From: Stappia sp.
GTDB lineage: Bacteria; Pseudomonadota; Alphaproteobacteria; Rhizobiales; Stappiaceae
Length of the DNA stretch: 64,000 nucleotides
Assembly: GCF_040110915.1 (NCBI RefSeq)
Contig: NZ_CP157793.1
Coordinates: forward strand, 2,864,939-2,928,938
Reading direction: 5' to 3'
The translations under genes were made by a program, and so were the position numbers. Below the pieces are notes generated by a model that was not told where the DNA came from, made no database searches, and saw only the letters and a program-made list of their open reading frames with translations. Below are positions 41,889 through 49,726 of the stretch, piece by piece (position 1 is the stretch's first letter; the number at the start of each line of letters is the position of its first letter).

Positions 41889-42470
41889 CTACAGCCGGCT
41901 CGCGGCGACGCCGAAGGTGATCGCCCCGATGGGCCGCCCGGTCGCGGGGTCGACGATCGCCGTGCTCACGTGGATCTGGAGCGCGCCGGTGGACGGGTCG
42001 CGGCGCATCGGCCCGAGATGCACCGCGCCGGGGCCGACGAGAAAGGTCTTGCGCCATTTCGCCTCGTCGCCCTGCCAGTAGTCGCTGGTCGCGGCGCTCT
42101 GTCCCACGTTCAGCCCCCGGGCGTCCATCACGAAGATCTCGGTGAAAAGCCCGTTGCTGGCCCGCTGCGTGTCCGAAAGGAAGGCGGACAGGTCGTTGGT
42201 GAGCACCGCGTCGATCAAGTCAAGGTTGCCCGTCATCATCTCGGCCTGCCACTGCGCATCCAGGGCCGCGATGCGGGCCGCGTCATAACCGGCGGTCCTG
42301 GTGTTGTGGGCGATCACGGCCTCGACCACCATCTCGTAGGCGGCGATGTCCCTGATCACCCCCTTCGCCAGTGCAAGCAGGGCCGCATGATGCTCCTCGG
42401 CCCGCGCGCCCGCGCCGCACAGGCCGATCACGGCCGTCAGGATCGAAAGAACTGCGACGCGCCTGGTCAT
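41889..42470 (-). CDS. Free-standing periplasmic sensor-like (Cache/PDC-type) protein
   Basis: A 193-residue exported protein with a signal peptide (about 1-24). The mature domain, with NGLFTEIFVMDARGLNVGQSAATSDYWQGDEAKWRKTF and LQIHVSTAIVDPATGRPIGAITFGV, has the wording of PDC/Cache ligand-binding domains found in chemoreceptors and kinases, but there is no membrane helix or output domain after it. It may bind a ligand in the periplasm and pass it or signal to another protein. It is upstream of the NMT1-type importer on the same strand, so it may recognise the same compound; that link is an inference. ATG 42470 gives the signal peptide. Confidence 0.7.
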   Translation of the reverse strand: MTRRVAVLSILTAVIGLCGAGARAEEHHAALLALAKGVIRDIAAYEMVVEAVIAHNTRTAGYDAARIAALDAQWQAEMMTGNLDLIDAVLTNDLSAFLSDTQRASNGLFTEIFVMDARGLNVGQSAATSDYWQGDEAKWRKTFLVGPGAVHLGPMRRDPSTGALQIHVSTAIVDPATGRPIGAITFGVAASRL

Positions 42471-42712
42471 GACGATGCTCTGCCGTATCGCACGGCCTGC
42501 CCCCGAAAACCGATCCGACACCGTGCCAGAAGCAACGGCGGTCTTGCGGCGATACAATTTCGCGACGGGCCGTACAAGCCGAAATCGCCGTGCCTGCGCA
42601 TGCAACCGGGGGCTCGGTCGACACGCACGCCTTGCCCTTCGCGCCGGCTTCCGCTAAGAGACGCGCGCGCACCTGCACCCCTGGAGGCGGCGCATGCGGG
42701 CCTCGTGCGGCC

Positions 42713-42738
42713 TGCGGACCGCGAGACGTCGGTCCGCA
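42713..42738 (+). promoter_or_regulatory. Hairpin in the rplY leader
   Basis: TGCGGACC and its complement GGTCCGCA form a perfect 8-bp stem with a 10-base loop, 47 bp before the rplY ATG. It may be part of a leader that adjusts L25 synthesis. The remaining 314-bp gap (42471-42784) has no gene or other clear signal. Confidence 0.35.
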
Positions 42739-42784
42739 TCGCCTGGCGGCGGCCCGTTTTCTCAAGACACCAAGGAGAATTGCC

Positions 42785-43405
42785 ATGGCTGAAGGCTATG
42801 TGCTGAAGGCTTCGGCGAGGGATCGGGTCGGCAAGGGGGCCGCTCGGGCACTTCGTCGTCAGGGCCTCATCCCCGCCGTGATCTACGGCGACAAGAAAGC
42901 TGCTCTTCCGATTGCGATCCCCTCGAAGGAAGCGACCCTCGCGCTCTACCGCGGCGGCTTCATGACCAACCTCGGCATCATCGAGGTCGACGGCGAGAAG
43001 CACACCGTCATCGCGAAGGACTATCAGCTCGAGCCGGTGCGCGACTTTCTGATCCACATCGACTTCCTGCGGGTGGCGAAGGGGTCGACCCTGACTGTCG
43101 ACATTCCGGTCCACTTCGTCAACGAAGAGAAATGCCCGGGCATCAAGGCCGGCGGCGTGCTGAACGTGGTCCGTCACACGGTCGAGATGACCGTGCCGGC
43201 CGACAGCATCCCCGAGGCGCTGATCGTGGACCTTGCCAAGGCGGAAGCCGGCGACTCGATCCATATCTCGGCCGTCGACATCCCGCAGGGCTGCACGCCG
43301 ACGATCACCGATCGCGACTTCACCATCGCGACGATCGCCGCGCCGGGCGGTGGCGCCGGTGCGGACGCCGAAGAGGCCGAGGAAGAGGCCGAAACGGAAG
43401 AATGA
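42785..43405 (+). CDS. rplY: 50S ribosomal protein L25/general stress protein Ctc
   Basis: L25 binds 5S rRNA in the large subunit; the long (Ctc/TL5) form has an extra C-terminal domain. The 206-residue protein starts [35 protein letters not shown], continues with [14 protein letters not shown] and the second domain ([24 protein letters not shown]), and ends with an acidic Glu-rich tail. An AAGGAGAA ribosome-binding site precedes ATG 42785. It is followed by pth and ychF, the standard order. Confidence 0.95.
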   Translation: MAEGYVLKASARDRVGKGAARALRRQGLIPAVIYGDKKAALPIAIPSKEATLALYRGGFMTNLGIIEVDGEKHTVIAKDYQLEPVRDFLIHIDFLRVAKGSTLTVDIPVHFVNEEKCPGIKAGGVLNVVRHTVEMTVPADSIPEALIVDLAKAEAGDSIHISAVDIPQGCTPTITDRDFTIATIAAPGGGAGADAEEAEEEAETEE

Positions 43406-43411
43406 GGCCGT

Positions 43412-43440
43412 TGCCCGCCCGGATCGCGATCCGGCGGGCA
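43412..43440 (+). terminator. Large hairpin between rplY and pth
   Basis: TGCCCGC-c-CGGATC, loop GC, GATCCGGCGGGCA makes a 13-bp stem with one bulged C, 7 bp after the rplY stop. No T-run follows, so it may be an intercistronic stabiliser or partial terminator that lowers pth expression relative to rplY. Confidence 0.45.
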
Positions 43441-43474
43441 CCCCTCGCCGGTCGCGTTTGACGGAGAGCCCCTC

Positions 43475-44206
43475 ATGCGTCTCATCGTCGGCCTCGGCAA
43501 TCCGGGGCCAAAATACGCCCGCAACCGGCACAACATCGGGTTCATGGCCGTGGACGCGATCCACGACCGCCATCCGGGCTTCGGCCCCTGGCGGTCGCGC
43601 TTCCACGCCGAGGTCTGCGAGGGAACGCTGGAGGGCGAAAAGGTCCTCCTGATGAAACCGCAGACCTACATGAACGAGTCGGGCCGGGCCGTCGGCGAGG
43701 CGGCCCGGTTCTTCAAGCTCACGCCGGCCGATGTCATCGTGTTCTACGACGAACTGGATCTCGCGCCCGGCAAGGTGCGGATCAAGACCGGCGGCGGCAG
43801 CGGCGGCCACAATGGCATCCGCTCCATCGACGCGCATCTGGGCAAGGACTACGCCCGCGTGCGCCTCGGCATCGGGCATCCCGGCCACAAGGACCGCGTG
43901 ACGGCCCATGTGCTCGGCGATTTCGCCAAGGCCGACAGCGACTGGCTCGATCCCCTGCTGGAGGAGACGGGCCGCGAGATCGGCCTGCTCCTGGCGGACA
44001 ACGCCGGGGAATTCTGCAACCGGCTTCATCGCGCGCTCGCCCCTTCCCCCCCGTCCGCGCGCAAGACGCCGAAACCCGCAGCGGCCACCGCCGGACGGGC
44101 GGAGACGCGCAGCGCATCGACACGCGACACCTCCAAAACGGGGAGCGACCGCGCGCGCGGGCCCCTCGCCGAGCAACTGTCCCGGCTTCTGGGAAAGAAG
44201 GACTGA
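43475..44206 (+). CDS. pth: Peptidyl-tRNA hydrolase Pth
   Basis: Pth cleaves peptidyl-tRNA released from stalled ribosomes. The N-terminus [27 protein letters not shown] contains the catalytic His (RHNIGF); [11 protein letters not shown] and [29 protein letters not shown] carry the other active-site residues. The catalytic domain ends near residue 190; a C-terminal extension of about 50 residues, rich in Ser/Lys/Ala, is typical of alphaproteobacterial Pth. It follows rplY by 69 bp and precedes ychF by 6 bp. Confidence 0.96.
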   Translation: MRLIVGLGNPGPKYARNRHNIGFMAVDAIHDRHPGFGPWRSRFHAEVCEGTLEGEKVLLMKPQTYMNESGRAVGEAARFFKLTPADVIVFYDELDLAPGKVRIKTGGGSGGHNGIRSIDAHLGKDYARVRLGIGHPGHKDRVTAHVLGDFAKADSDWLDPLLEETGREIGLLLADNAGEFCNRLHRALAPSPPSARKTPKPAAATAGRAETRSASTRDTSKTGSDRARGPLAEQLSRLLGKKD

Positions 44207-44212
44207 CACGAC

Positions 44213-45313
44213 ATGGGTTTTCAGTGCGGCATCGTCGGCTTGCCGAACGTGGGCAAGTCCACGCTGTTCAATGCCTTGACCAAGACGGCGGCGGCGCAGG
44301 CCGCCAATTACCCCTTCTGCACGATCGAACCCAACACCGGCGAGGTGGCGGTGCCCGATCCGCGGCTGCGCCGCATCGCGGAGATCGCCAAGTCCGCCAA
44401 TGTCGTGCCGACCCGCCTCACCTTCGTCGACATCGCCGGCCTGGTGCGCGGCGCGTCCAAGGGCGAGGGCCTCGGCAACCAGTTCCTTGCCAACATCCGC
44501 GAAGTCGACGCCATCGCCCATGTGCTGCGCTGCTTCGAGGATGACGACATCACCCATGTCGACGGGAAGATCGACCCGATCGCCGACGACCAGACCGTCG
44601 AGACCGAGCTGATGGTCGCCGACATGGAGAGCCTGGAACGCCGCCTGGCGCCGCTCAAGAAGAAGGCGACCGGCGGCGACAAGGAAGCCAAGGCGCTGAT
44701 CCCGATCATGGAAGGCGCGCTGGCGCTGTTGCAGGAGGGCAAGCCCGCCCGGCTGTTCGACGTCTCCACGCCCGAGGAGCAGAAGCTCCTGACGGGGCTG
44801 AACCTGCTGACCACCAAGCCGATCCTCTATGTCTGCAACGTTGACGAGGGGTCGGCGGCCACCGGCAACGCCCAGTCGCAGCGGGTGCAGGAGATGGCGG
44901 CGGCGGAAGGCGCGGCCTGCGTCGTCATCTCGGCGGCGATCGAGTCCGAGATCGCCCAGCTCGATGACGCCGAACAGGCGGAATACCTGGAGACCATGGG
45001 TCTCGAGGAGCCCGGCCTCGACCGGCTGATTCGCGCCGGCTACGACCTGCTGGAGCTGATCACCTATTTCACCGCCGGCCCGAAGGAGGCCCGTGCCTGG
45101 ACCGTGCGCCGGGGCACCAAGGCGCCGCAGGCGGCCGGCGTGATCCACACCGATTTCGAACGCGGCTTCATCCGCGCCCAGACCATCGCCTTCGACGATT
45201 ACGTCGCGCTCGGCGGCGAAACCGGAGCCAAGGACGCGGGCAAGGCGCGCGACGAGGGCAAGGAGTACGTCGTCAAGGACGGCGACGTGATGCTGTTCAA
45301 GTTCAACACCTGA
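44213..45313 (+). CDS. ychF: Redox-regulated ATPase/GTPase YchF
   Basis: YchF (OLA1) is an Obg-family P-loop enzyme that prefers ATP and is linked to ribosomes and oxidative stress. The 366-residue product shows G1 VGLPNVGKSTLFNALT, G3 FVDIAGLVRGASKGEGLGNQFL, the NVDE G4-like stretch, a coiled-coil insert near 130-170 and the C-terminal TGS domain (WTVRRGTKAPQAAGVIHTDFERGFIRAQ, ending DGDVMLFKFNT). The length and motifs match exactly. A hairpin and a repeat-rich gap follow it. Confidence 0.97.
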   Translation: MGFQCGIVGLPNVGKSTLFNALTKTAAAQAANYPFCTIEPNTGEVAVPDPRLRRIAEIAKSANVVPTRLTFVDIAGLVRGASKGEGLGNQFLANIREVDAIAHVLRCFEDDDITHVDGKIDPIADDQTVETELMVADMESLERRLAPLKKKATGGDKEAKALIPIMEGALALLQEGKPARLFDVSTPEEQKLLTGLNLLTTKPILYVCNVDEGSAATGNAQSQRVQEMAAAEGAACVVISAAIESEIAQLDDAEQAEYLETMGLEEPGLDRLIRAGYDLLELITYFTAGPKEARAWTVRRGTKAPQAAGVIHTDFERGFIRAQTIAFDDYVALGGETGAKDAGKARDEGKEYVVKDGDVMLFKFNT

Positions 45314-45321
45314 CAGCGGCC

Positions 45322-45346
45322 GGACGCGATCGGGCGTCCTCGTTTT
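45322..45346 (+). terminator. Terminator candidate after ychF
   Basis: GGACGC-gatcgg-GCGTCC followed by TCGTTTT, starting 9 bp after the ychF stop. The same GGACGC wording begins the repeats that fill the next 300 bp. Confidence 0.6.
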
Positions 45347-45387
45347 CCCCATGCCGGACGCGCCCGCGCGCGCCCTTTTTCTGGTTC

Positions 45388-45405
45388 GGACGCGCCCGCG
45401 CGTCC
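45388..45405. repeat. 18-bp palindrome, first copy
   Basis: GGACGCG-cccg-CGCGTCC, identical to the copy at 45600-45617. A degenerate version (GGACGCGCCCGCGCG then a T5 run) is at 45356-45380. Confidence 0.7.
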
Positions 45406-45432
45406 GCAGACTGCTGACAAAGCCTTGCAAGG

Positions 45433-45567
45433 TCGTCATCCCGGACGCCGCGTAGCGGAGATCCGGGATCGGAGAGGCAGGGAGCCCGCTTGGGGCACCC
45501 TTTAGAGCAAGAAGGGTTGTTGGCTCTCCGATACCGGGTCGCGCTGACGCTTGCCCGGTATGACGAC
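45433..45567. repeat. Composite palindromic element (REP/MITE-like)
   Basis: The element is bounded by imperfect inverted repeats: GTCGTCATCCCGG at the left (45433-45445) and CCGGTATGACGAC at the right (45555-45567), differing in one base. Inside are two hairpins, ATCCCGGA/TCCGGGAT (45438-45469) and ATACCGGG/CCCGGTAT (45531-45561). The wording 'CGTCATCCCGGA...ATCCGGGAT' is typical of dispersed intergenic palindromes in Hyphomicrobiales genomes. No coding function is seen. Confidence 0.7.
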
Positions 45568-45599
45568 AAAGGAGTTTCCACCCCTTGTCATCAAGCTCA

Positions 45600-45626
45600 G
45601 GACGCGCCCGCGCGTCCGGCTTTTTC
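45600..45626 (+). repeat. 18-bp palindrome, second copy, with T5
   Basis: GGACGCG-cccg-CGCGTCC again, followed by GGCTTTTTCG, so this copy also looks like a terminator. It lies 75 bp before the next gene. Confidence 0.65.
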
Positions 45627-45700
45627 GTTTCTTAAGGTCCGTCTTCTAGGGATCGCGGCGGAGGAGGTCCTCCTTCGTTCCATCTTCAAGAGGCTGACCC

Positions 45701-46786
45701 ATGACACATCGTAGACTGCTCGCCGCCTTCACCGCCGCCCTCATGGCGGGAACCAGCCTGCTTCCGACCGTGGCCGACGCCTGCACCCGCGCGCTCTATG
45801 TGGGCGACGAGAACACCGTCATCACCGGCCGCAACATGGATTGGGTCGAGGACATGCAGACCGACCTGTGGCTCTTCCCGCGCGGGATGGAGCGCAGCGG
45901 CAACGCCGGTCCCGACAGCCCGACCTGGACCTCCAAATACGGCAGCGTGATCGCGTCCGGCTACAACATCGCCACCGCCGACGGGATGAACGAGAAGGGT
46001 CTGGCGGTCAATCTGCTCTACCTGGCCGAATCCGACTACGGCGAGCCCGGCAACGGCGCTCCGATGATGGTCGGCGTCTGGCCGCAGTATCTGCTCGACA
46101 ATTTCGCCTCCGTGGCGGAAGCGGTGACGGCCATGCAGGACGCGCCCCTGCATATTGTCGCCCCCGACCTTCCTAACGGCTCGAAGTCGACGCTGCATGT
46201 CTCGATCTCCGATCCGAGCGGCGATTCGGCGATCTTCGAGTATCTCGACGGCAAGCTGGTGGTTCATCACGGCAAGGACTACAAGGTGATGACCAACTCG
46301 CCGACCTACGACGAACAGCTTGCGCTGACCGCCTATTGGGACAAGATCGGCGGCACCGCCTTCCTGCCGGGCACCGCCAGCGCCGCGGACCGCTTCGTGC
46401 GCGCGTCGTTCCTGCTGAACGCCACCACCAAGAGCGCGGACGAGCATTTCCTCGCCGCCGTTCCGGGGCAGAGCTACGCCAATCAGGCGGTCGCGCAGAC
46501 GCTCTCGGTGATGCGCGGGGTTTCGGTGCCGCTGGGGATCAGCACGCCGGGACAGCCGAACATCGCCTCGACCCTGTGGCGCACCGCGGCCGATCACAAG
46601 AACATGGTCTATTACTTCGATTCCGCGACCACCCCGAACACCTTCTGGGTCGACTTCGCGGATCTGGACTTCTCGGAAGGCACCGCGCCGAAGAAGCTGC
46701 CGATCGCCGGCGGCAAATACTACGCCGGCAACGCGGCCGAGCATTTCGTGGAGGCCGAGCCCTTCGCGTTCATGTCCGCCGAGTAA
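45701..46786 (+). CDS. Linear amide C-N hydrolase (choloylglycine hydrolase/penicillin V acylase family), exported
   Basis: A 361-residue Ntn hydrolase. The signal peptide ends at TVADA and the mature protein would begin with the catalytic Cys28 (ACTRALYVGDENTVITGRNMDW). Typical later elements are ASGYNIATADGMNEKGLAVNLLYLAE, EYLDGKLVVHHGKDYKVMTNSPTYDEQL and ASTLWRTAADHKNMVYYFDSATTPNTFWVD. Gram-negative members cleave acyl-homoserine lactones, penicillin V or bile salts in the periplasm; substrate choice is not readable here, but AHL degradation is plausible. ATG 45701 gives the signal peptide. Confidence 0.9.
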   Translation: MTHRRLLAAFTAALMAGTSLLPTVADACTRALYVGDENTVITGRNMDWVEDMQTDLWLFPRGMERSGNAGPDSPTWTSKYGSVIASGYNIATADGMNEKGLAVNLLYLAESDYGEPGNGAPMMVGVWPQYLLDNFASVAEAVTAMQDAPLHIVAPDLPNGSKSTLHVSISDPSGDSAIFEYLDGKLVVHHGKDYKVMTNSPTYDEQLALTAYWDKIGGTAFLPGTASAADRFVRASFLLNATTKSADEHFLAAVPGQSYANQAVAQTLSVMRGVSVPLGISTPGQPNIASTLWRTAADHKNMVYYFDSATTPNTFWVDFADLDFSEGTAPKKLPIAGGKYYAGNAAEHFVEAEPFAFMSAE

Positions 46787-46798
46787 CGCACTGCGTCA

Positions 46799-46832
46799 CC
46801 GGCGGCGGGGCACCCATATGCCCCGCCGCCGG
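46799..46832 (+). terminator. Perfect 13-bp hairpin after the Ntn-hydrolase gene
   Basis: CCGGCGGCGGGGC, loop ACCCATAT, GCCCCGCCGCCGG, 12 bp after the stop. It lacks a T-run but the stem is very stable. Confidence 0.5.
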
Positions 46833-46894
46833 GCGACACCGCATGCGTGCACACCCTCTCGACAGTCGGGCGAGACTGCGTATAGATCAAGCGC

Positions 46895-47353
46895 ATGAGC
46901 ACGTTCCGCAGTTTCGAGGACTTCCGCCCGGGCGACACGCTCGACCTCGGCGCGAAGACCGTCACCCGCGATGAAATCATCGCCTTCGCGCGCGATTTCG
47001 ATCCCCAGCCCTTCCATCTCGACGAGGCCGCCGGCGAGGCGTCGCTGCTCGGCGGGCTCGCCGCCTCGGGCTGGCACACGATCTCCATGCTCATGCGCCT
47101 GCTGTGCGACAATCTCCTGCTCGCATCCACCTGCAAGGGCTCTCCGGGCGTGGAGGAAGTGCGCTGGATGCGCCCCGTCCATCCCGGCGACCGGCTGAGC
47201 GCCAAGGCCGAGGTGCTGTCCGCGCGGGCGCTGAAGTCGCGCCCCACGCTGGGTCTCGTGGAGTTCCTGATGACGGTGACCAACCAGGACGGCGCGCCCG
47301 TGATGACGCAGAAGAACGCCATCCTGTTCGAGCGACGCGAGGCGGCGGCATGA
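46895..47353 (+). CDS. MaoC family dehydratase, first of a pair
   Basis: A 152-residue hot-dog-fold protein: FEDFRPGDTLDLGAKTVTRDEIIAFARDFDPQPFHLDEAAGEASLLGGLAASGWHTISMLMRL holds the hydratase-2 Asp and His (DFDPQPFH). Single MaoC domains hydrate enoyl-CoA as dimers. The next gene encodes a paralogue with the same layout and overlaps it by four bases, so they may form a heterodimer. The CoA substrate is unknown. Confidence 0.9.
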   Translation: MSTFRSFEDFRPGDTLDLGAKTVTRDEIIAFARDFDPQPFHLDEAAGEASLLGGLAASGWHTISMLMRLLCDNLLLASTCKGSPGVEEVRWMRPVHPGDRLSAKAEVLSARALKSRPTLGLVEFLMTVTNQDGAPVMTQKNAILFERREAAA

Positions 47354-47847
47354 CCTGGTTCGAGGATCTCGAGATCGGCGCGCGCCGCGACCTCGGCGCC
47401 TATACCTTCACGGCGGAAGAGATCGTGCGCTTCGCGCGCGCCTTCGACCCCCAGCCCTTTCATCTGTCCGACGAGGCGGCAAGGGCCACCCACTTCGGCG
47501 CGCTCTGCGCCTCGGGCTGGCACACCGCCGCGGTGTGGATGAAACTCATGGTCGCCCACATGCAGGCCGAACAGGCTGCCTCGGGGACCGCCCCGCGCTT
47601 CGGCCCCTCGCCCGGCTTCACCGACCTGAAGTGGATCCGCCCCGTCTTCGCCGGCGACACGATCCGCTACACGTCCGTGCTCACCGACAAGAAGGATCTG
47701 AAGTCCCGCCCCGGCTGGGGACTGCTTGTCCACGCCAACGAGGGCGTCAACCAGGACGGCGTCACCGTCTTTTCCTTCATCGGCAAGGTGCTGGTCGCGA
47801 AGAAGCCGGTCGCGGCAGACGCGGACGCCCCGGCGGGCACCGGCTGA
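47350..47847 (+). CDS. MaoC family dehydratase, second of a pair
   Basis: A 165-residue paralogue of the preceding gene: WFEDLEIGARRDLGAYTFTAEEIVRFARAFDPQPFHLSDEAARATHFGALCASGWHTAAVWMKL has the same Asp/His pair (FDPQPFH). The start ATG 47350 lies inside the previous stop (ATGA). The C-terminal extension (KKPVAADADAPAGTG) is short and disordered. Because both copies keep the catalytic residues, either subunit could be active. Confidence 0.9.
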   Translation: MTWFEDLEIGARRDLGAYTFTAEEIVRFARAFDPQPFHLSDEAARATHFGALCASGWHTAAVWMKLMVAHMQAEQAASGTAPRFGPSPGFTDLKWIRPVFAGDTIRYTSVLTDKKDLKSRPGWGLLVHANEGVNQDGVTVFSFIGKVLVAKKPVAADADAPAGTG

Positions 47848-47899
47848 ACACGCCGCCTACGGGCGCCAGGCCGGCGCCGCAGGCGGCCGGTCCGTGCGC

Positions 47900-48379
47900 C
47901 TACACCTCGCGCACGAACATCACCTCGTCGTGGATCGGAATGCCGTATTCGCCAGTGAGCGGGATTTCCGGCTTGACCTTGCGCTCCTCGTCGATGGCGC
48001 CGGGCACCAGTTTCGCGAGCCGGAAGCCGCGTCGCTGGTAGAAGCGGAAGGCATCGAGATTGTCGTTGGAAGTGCGCACCAGAAGGCGACGGATGCCGCT
48101 CTCCACAGCCGCGCCGACGACGGCGTTCAGGAGCAGCGAGCCCGTGCCGCTCCATCGGTTGAGCGAATCGAGTGTCAGGATCTCCCACTCGGTCTCCCGC
48201 TTGATCAGGGTGACGAGTCCGGCGAGCTCCCCGTCGTCCTCGGCCAGGAAGCCCGGCAGGCGGGAGGCGTCGATGGCCTCGCCCTCGATCAGGATTTCCG
48301 GGCTGGTCCAGCGCCGTGTCAGCAAGTCGACAACCGCCGCGCGATCGTCGTCGGTGATGGAGCGAATGCTCATCGCCAT
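47900..48379 (-). CDS. GNAT family N-acetyltransferase
   Basis: A 159-residue acetyltransferase: MSIRSITDDDRAAVVDLL at the start, AEDDGELAGLVTLIKRETEWEILTLDS mid-chain, WSGTGSLLLNAVVGAAVESGIRRLLVRTSNDN (an altered acetyl-CoA loop, G-T-G) and DAFRFYQRRGFRLAKLVPGAID. The substrate is unknown. ATG 48379 is preferred because a GGGGG ribosome-binding element is about seven bases upstream. It converges with the MaoC pair. Confidence 0.85.
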   Translation of the reverse strand: MAMSIRSITDDDRAAVVDLLTRRWTSPEILIEGEAIDASRLPGFLAEDDGELAGLVTLIKRETEWEILTLDSLNRWSGTGSLLLNAVVGAAVESGIRRLLVRTSNDNLDAFRFYQRRGFRLAKLVPGAIDEERKVKPEIPLTGEYGIPIHDEVMFVREV

Positions 48380-48445
48380 GTGGTATCCCCCGAACACTGT
48401 CTGCATGATCCCGCCCGCGCGTCGCCGCGGCGGCACGGCGCCATC

Positions 48446-49099
48446 CTAGCGCCTGAACACCCGTTCCGTCAGTCCCCGTCGCGCTTCCCAGCCGGCGCGT
48501 TCCAGTTCCGGGTCGCGATGCGTCTCGACCGGCCACCCGATGCACAGATAGGCGATGAGACGCCAATGCGTCGACACATCGAGCGCATCCGTCACCGCAT
48601 CGGGATCGAGGATCGACACCCAACCGACGCCGAGCCCCCGCGCCCGCGCCGCAAGCCACAGGGTATTGATCGCGCACACGCAGCTATAGGCGAGCATTTC
48701 CGGCATGGTGCGTCGGCCAAGACCGGCGCCCTGCCCCGTCCCCTCGTCGCAGAAGACCGCGAGATGCACCGGCGCATCCTCCAGCCCGGCGAGCTTCAGC
48801 CGCGCATAGGTCGCCGCGCGCGCGCCGGAATACTCCGCCAGGGCCTCGGCGTTCGCCGCGCGAAAGCTCTCCCGCACCCGCGCCCGCCGCGCCGCGTTGT
48901 CGACCAGGACGAATCGCCAGGGCTGGCTGTTGCCGACCGACGGCGCCAGATGCGCTTCTTCCAGGACCTCCGTCACGAGCTCCGGCGAAACCGCATCGCG
49001 CTTGAAGCGGCGCACGTCGCGCCGCCAGGCGAGCAACTCCCGAAACGCCGCGCGAAACCCGGCGTCGAAGGTCGGATCGTCCTGCGCTGCGCTCGTCAT
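48446..49099 (-). CDS. bluB: 5,6-dimethylbenzimidazole synthase BluB
   Basis: BluB breaks down reduced flavin mononucleotide to make 5,6-dimethylbenzimidazole, the lower ligand of vitamin B12. The 217-residue product has FRELLAWRRDVRRFKRDAVSPELV, LEEAHLAPSVGNSQPWRFVLV (flavin-binding and catalytic region), LGRRTMPEMLAYSCVCAINTLWLAARARGLGVGWVSILD and the C-terminal YLCIGWPVETHRDPELERAGWEAR, all diagnostic. It lies 39 bp after apt on the same strand, and there is no cobalamin riboswitch upstream. Confidence 0.94.
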   Translation of the reverse strand: MTSAAQDDPTFDAGFRAAFRELLAWRRDVRRFKRDAVSPELVTEVLEEAHLAPSVGNSQPWRFVLVDNAARRARVRESFRAANAEALAEYSGARAATYARLKLAGLEDAPVHLAVFCDEGTGQGAGLGRRTMPEMLAYSCVCAINTLWLAARARGLGVGWVSILDPDAVTDALDVSTHWRLIAYLCIGWPVETHRDPELERAGWEARRGLTERVFRR

Positions 49100-49138
49100 C
49101 GCCTCCTCCGCCGGCGTCCGCCCGCGCGCCGCGCGGGG

Positions 49139-49687
49139 TCAGTGCCCCGGAAAGGCGACGAGCGTGCGCACCGGCACGCCGAGCGCCTCGATCCTCGCCC
49201 GACCGCCGAGATCCGGCAGATCGACGATGAAACAGGCGGCGACCACATCGGCGCCGATCTGCTGCAACAGCTTCGTCGCGGCCTCCGCCGTGCCGCCGGT
49301 CGCGATCAGGTCGTCGACCAGGATCACCTTCTCGCCGGGTTTGATCGCATCCTTGTGCATCTCCATCTCGTCGAGACCGTACTCGAGCGAATAGGCGATG
49401 CGCACCGTATCGTGCGGCAGCTTCCCCTTCTTGCGGATCGGCACGAAACCGGCGGACAGCTGATGCGCGACCGCGCCGCCCAGAATGAACCCGCGCGCCT
49501 CGATGCCGGCGATCTGGTCCACCTTGGAGCCGGCCCAGGGGTGCACCAGCGCATCGACCGCGCGACGAAACGCCCGCGCGTCGCCGAGCAGCGTCGTGAT
49601 GTCGCGAAAGAGGATGCCCTTCTTGGGGTAGTCGGGGATGGTGCGGATTGCCGCCAGCAGTTCATCGGACACGGAAGTCTCAGCCAT
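49139..49687 (-). CDS. apt: Adenine phosphoribosyltransferase
   Basis: Apt converts adenine and PRPP to AMP. The 182-residue protein shows [51 protein letters not shown] and the PRPP motif [14 protein letters not shown]. It lies downstream of mtnP on the same strand (39 bp gap), which makes metabolic sense: MtnP releases adenine from methylthioadenosine and Apt salvages it. Confidence 0.96.
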   Translation of the reverse strand: MAETSVSDELLAAIRTIPDYPKKGILFRDITTLLGDARAFRRAVDALVHPWAGSKVDQIAGIEARGFILGGAVAHQLSAGFVPIRKKGKLPHDTVRIAYSLEYGLDEMEMHKDAIKPGEKVILVDDLIATGGTAEAATKLLQQIGADVVAACFIVDLPDLGGRARIEALGVPVRTLVAFPGH

Positions 49688-49726
49688 CGTCGCGTCTCTC
49701 GTCCTGTCGTTGATAAGCGGCCGGGA

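Noticed and set aside
42467..45439. A 990-codon open frame on the minus strand across rplY, pth and ychF
   Set aside because: It is wholly antisense to three well-recognised genes and reads as low-complexity sequence.
48400..49140. Cobalamin riboswitch for bluB
   Set aside because: Only 39 bp separate apt from bluB, too short for the element, and no B12-box-like sequence is seen.
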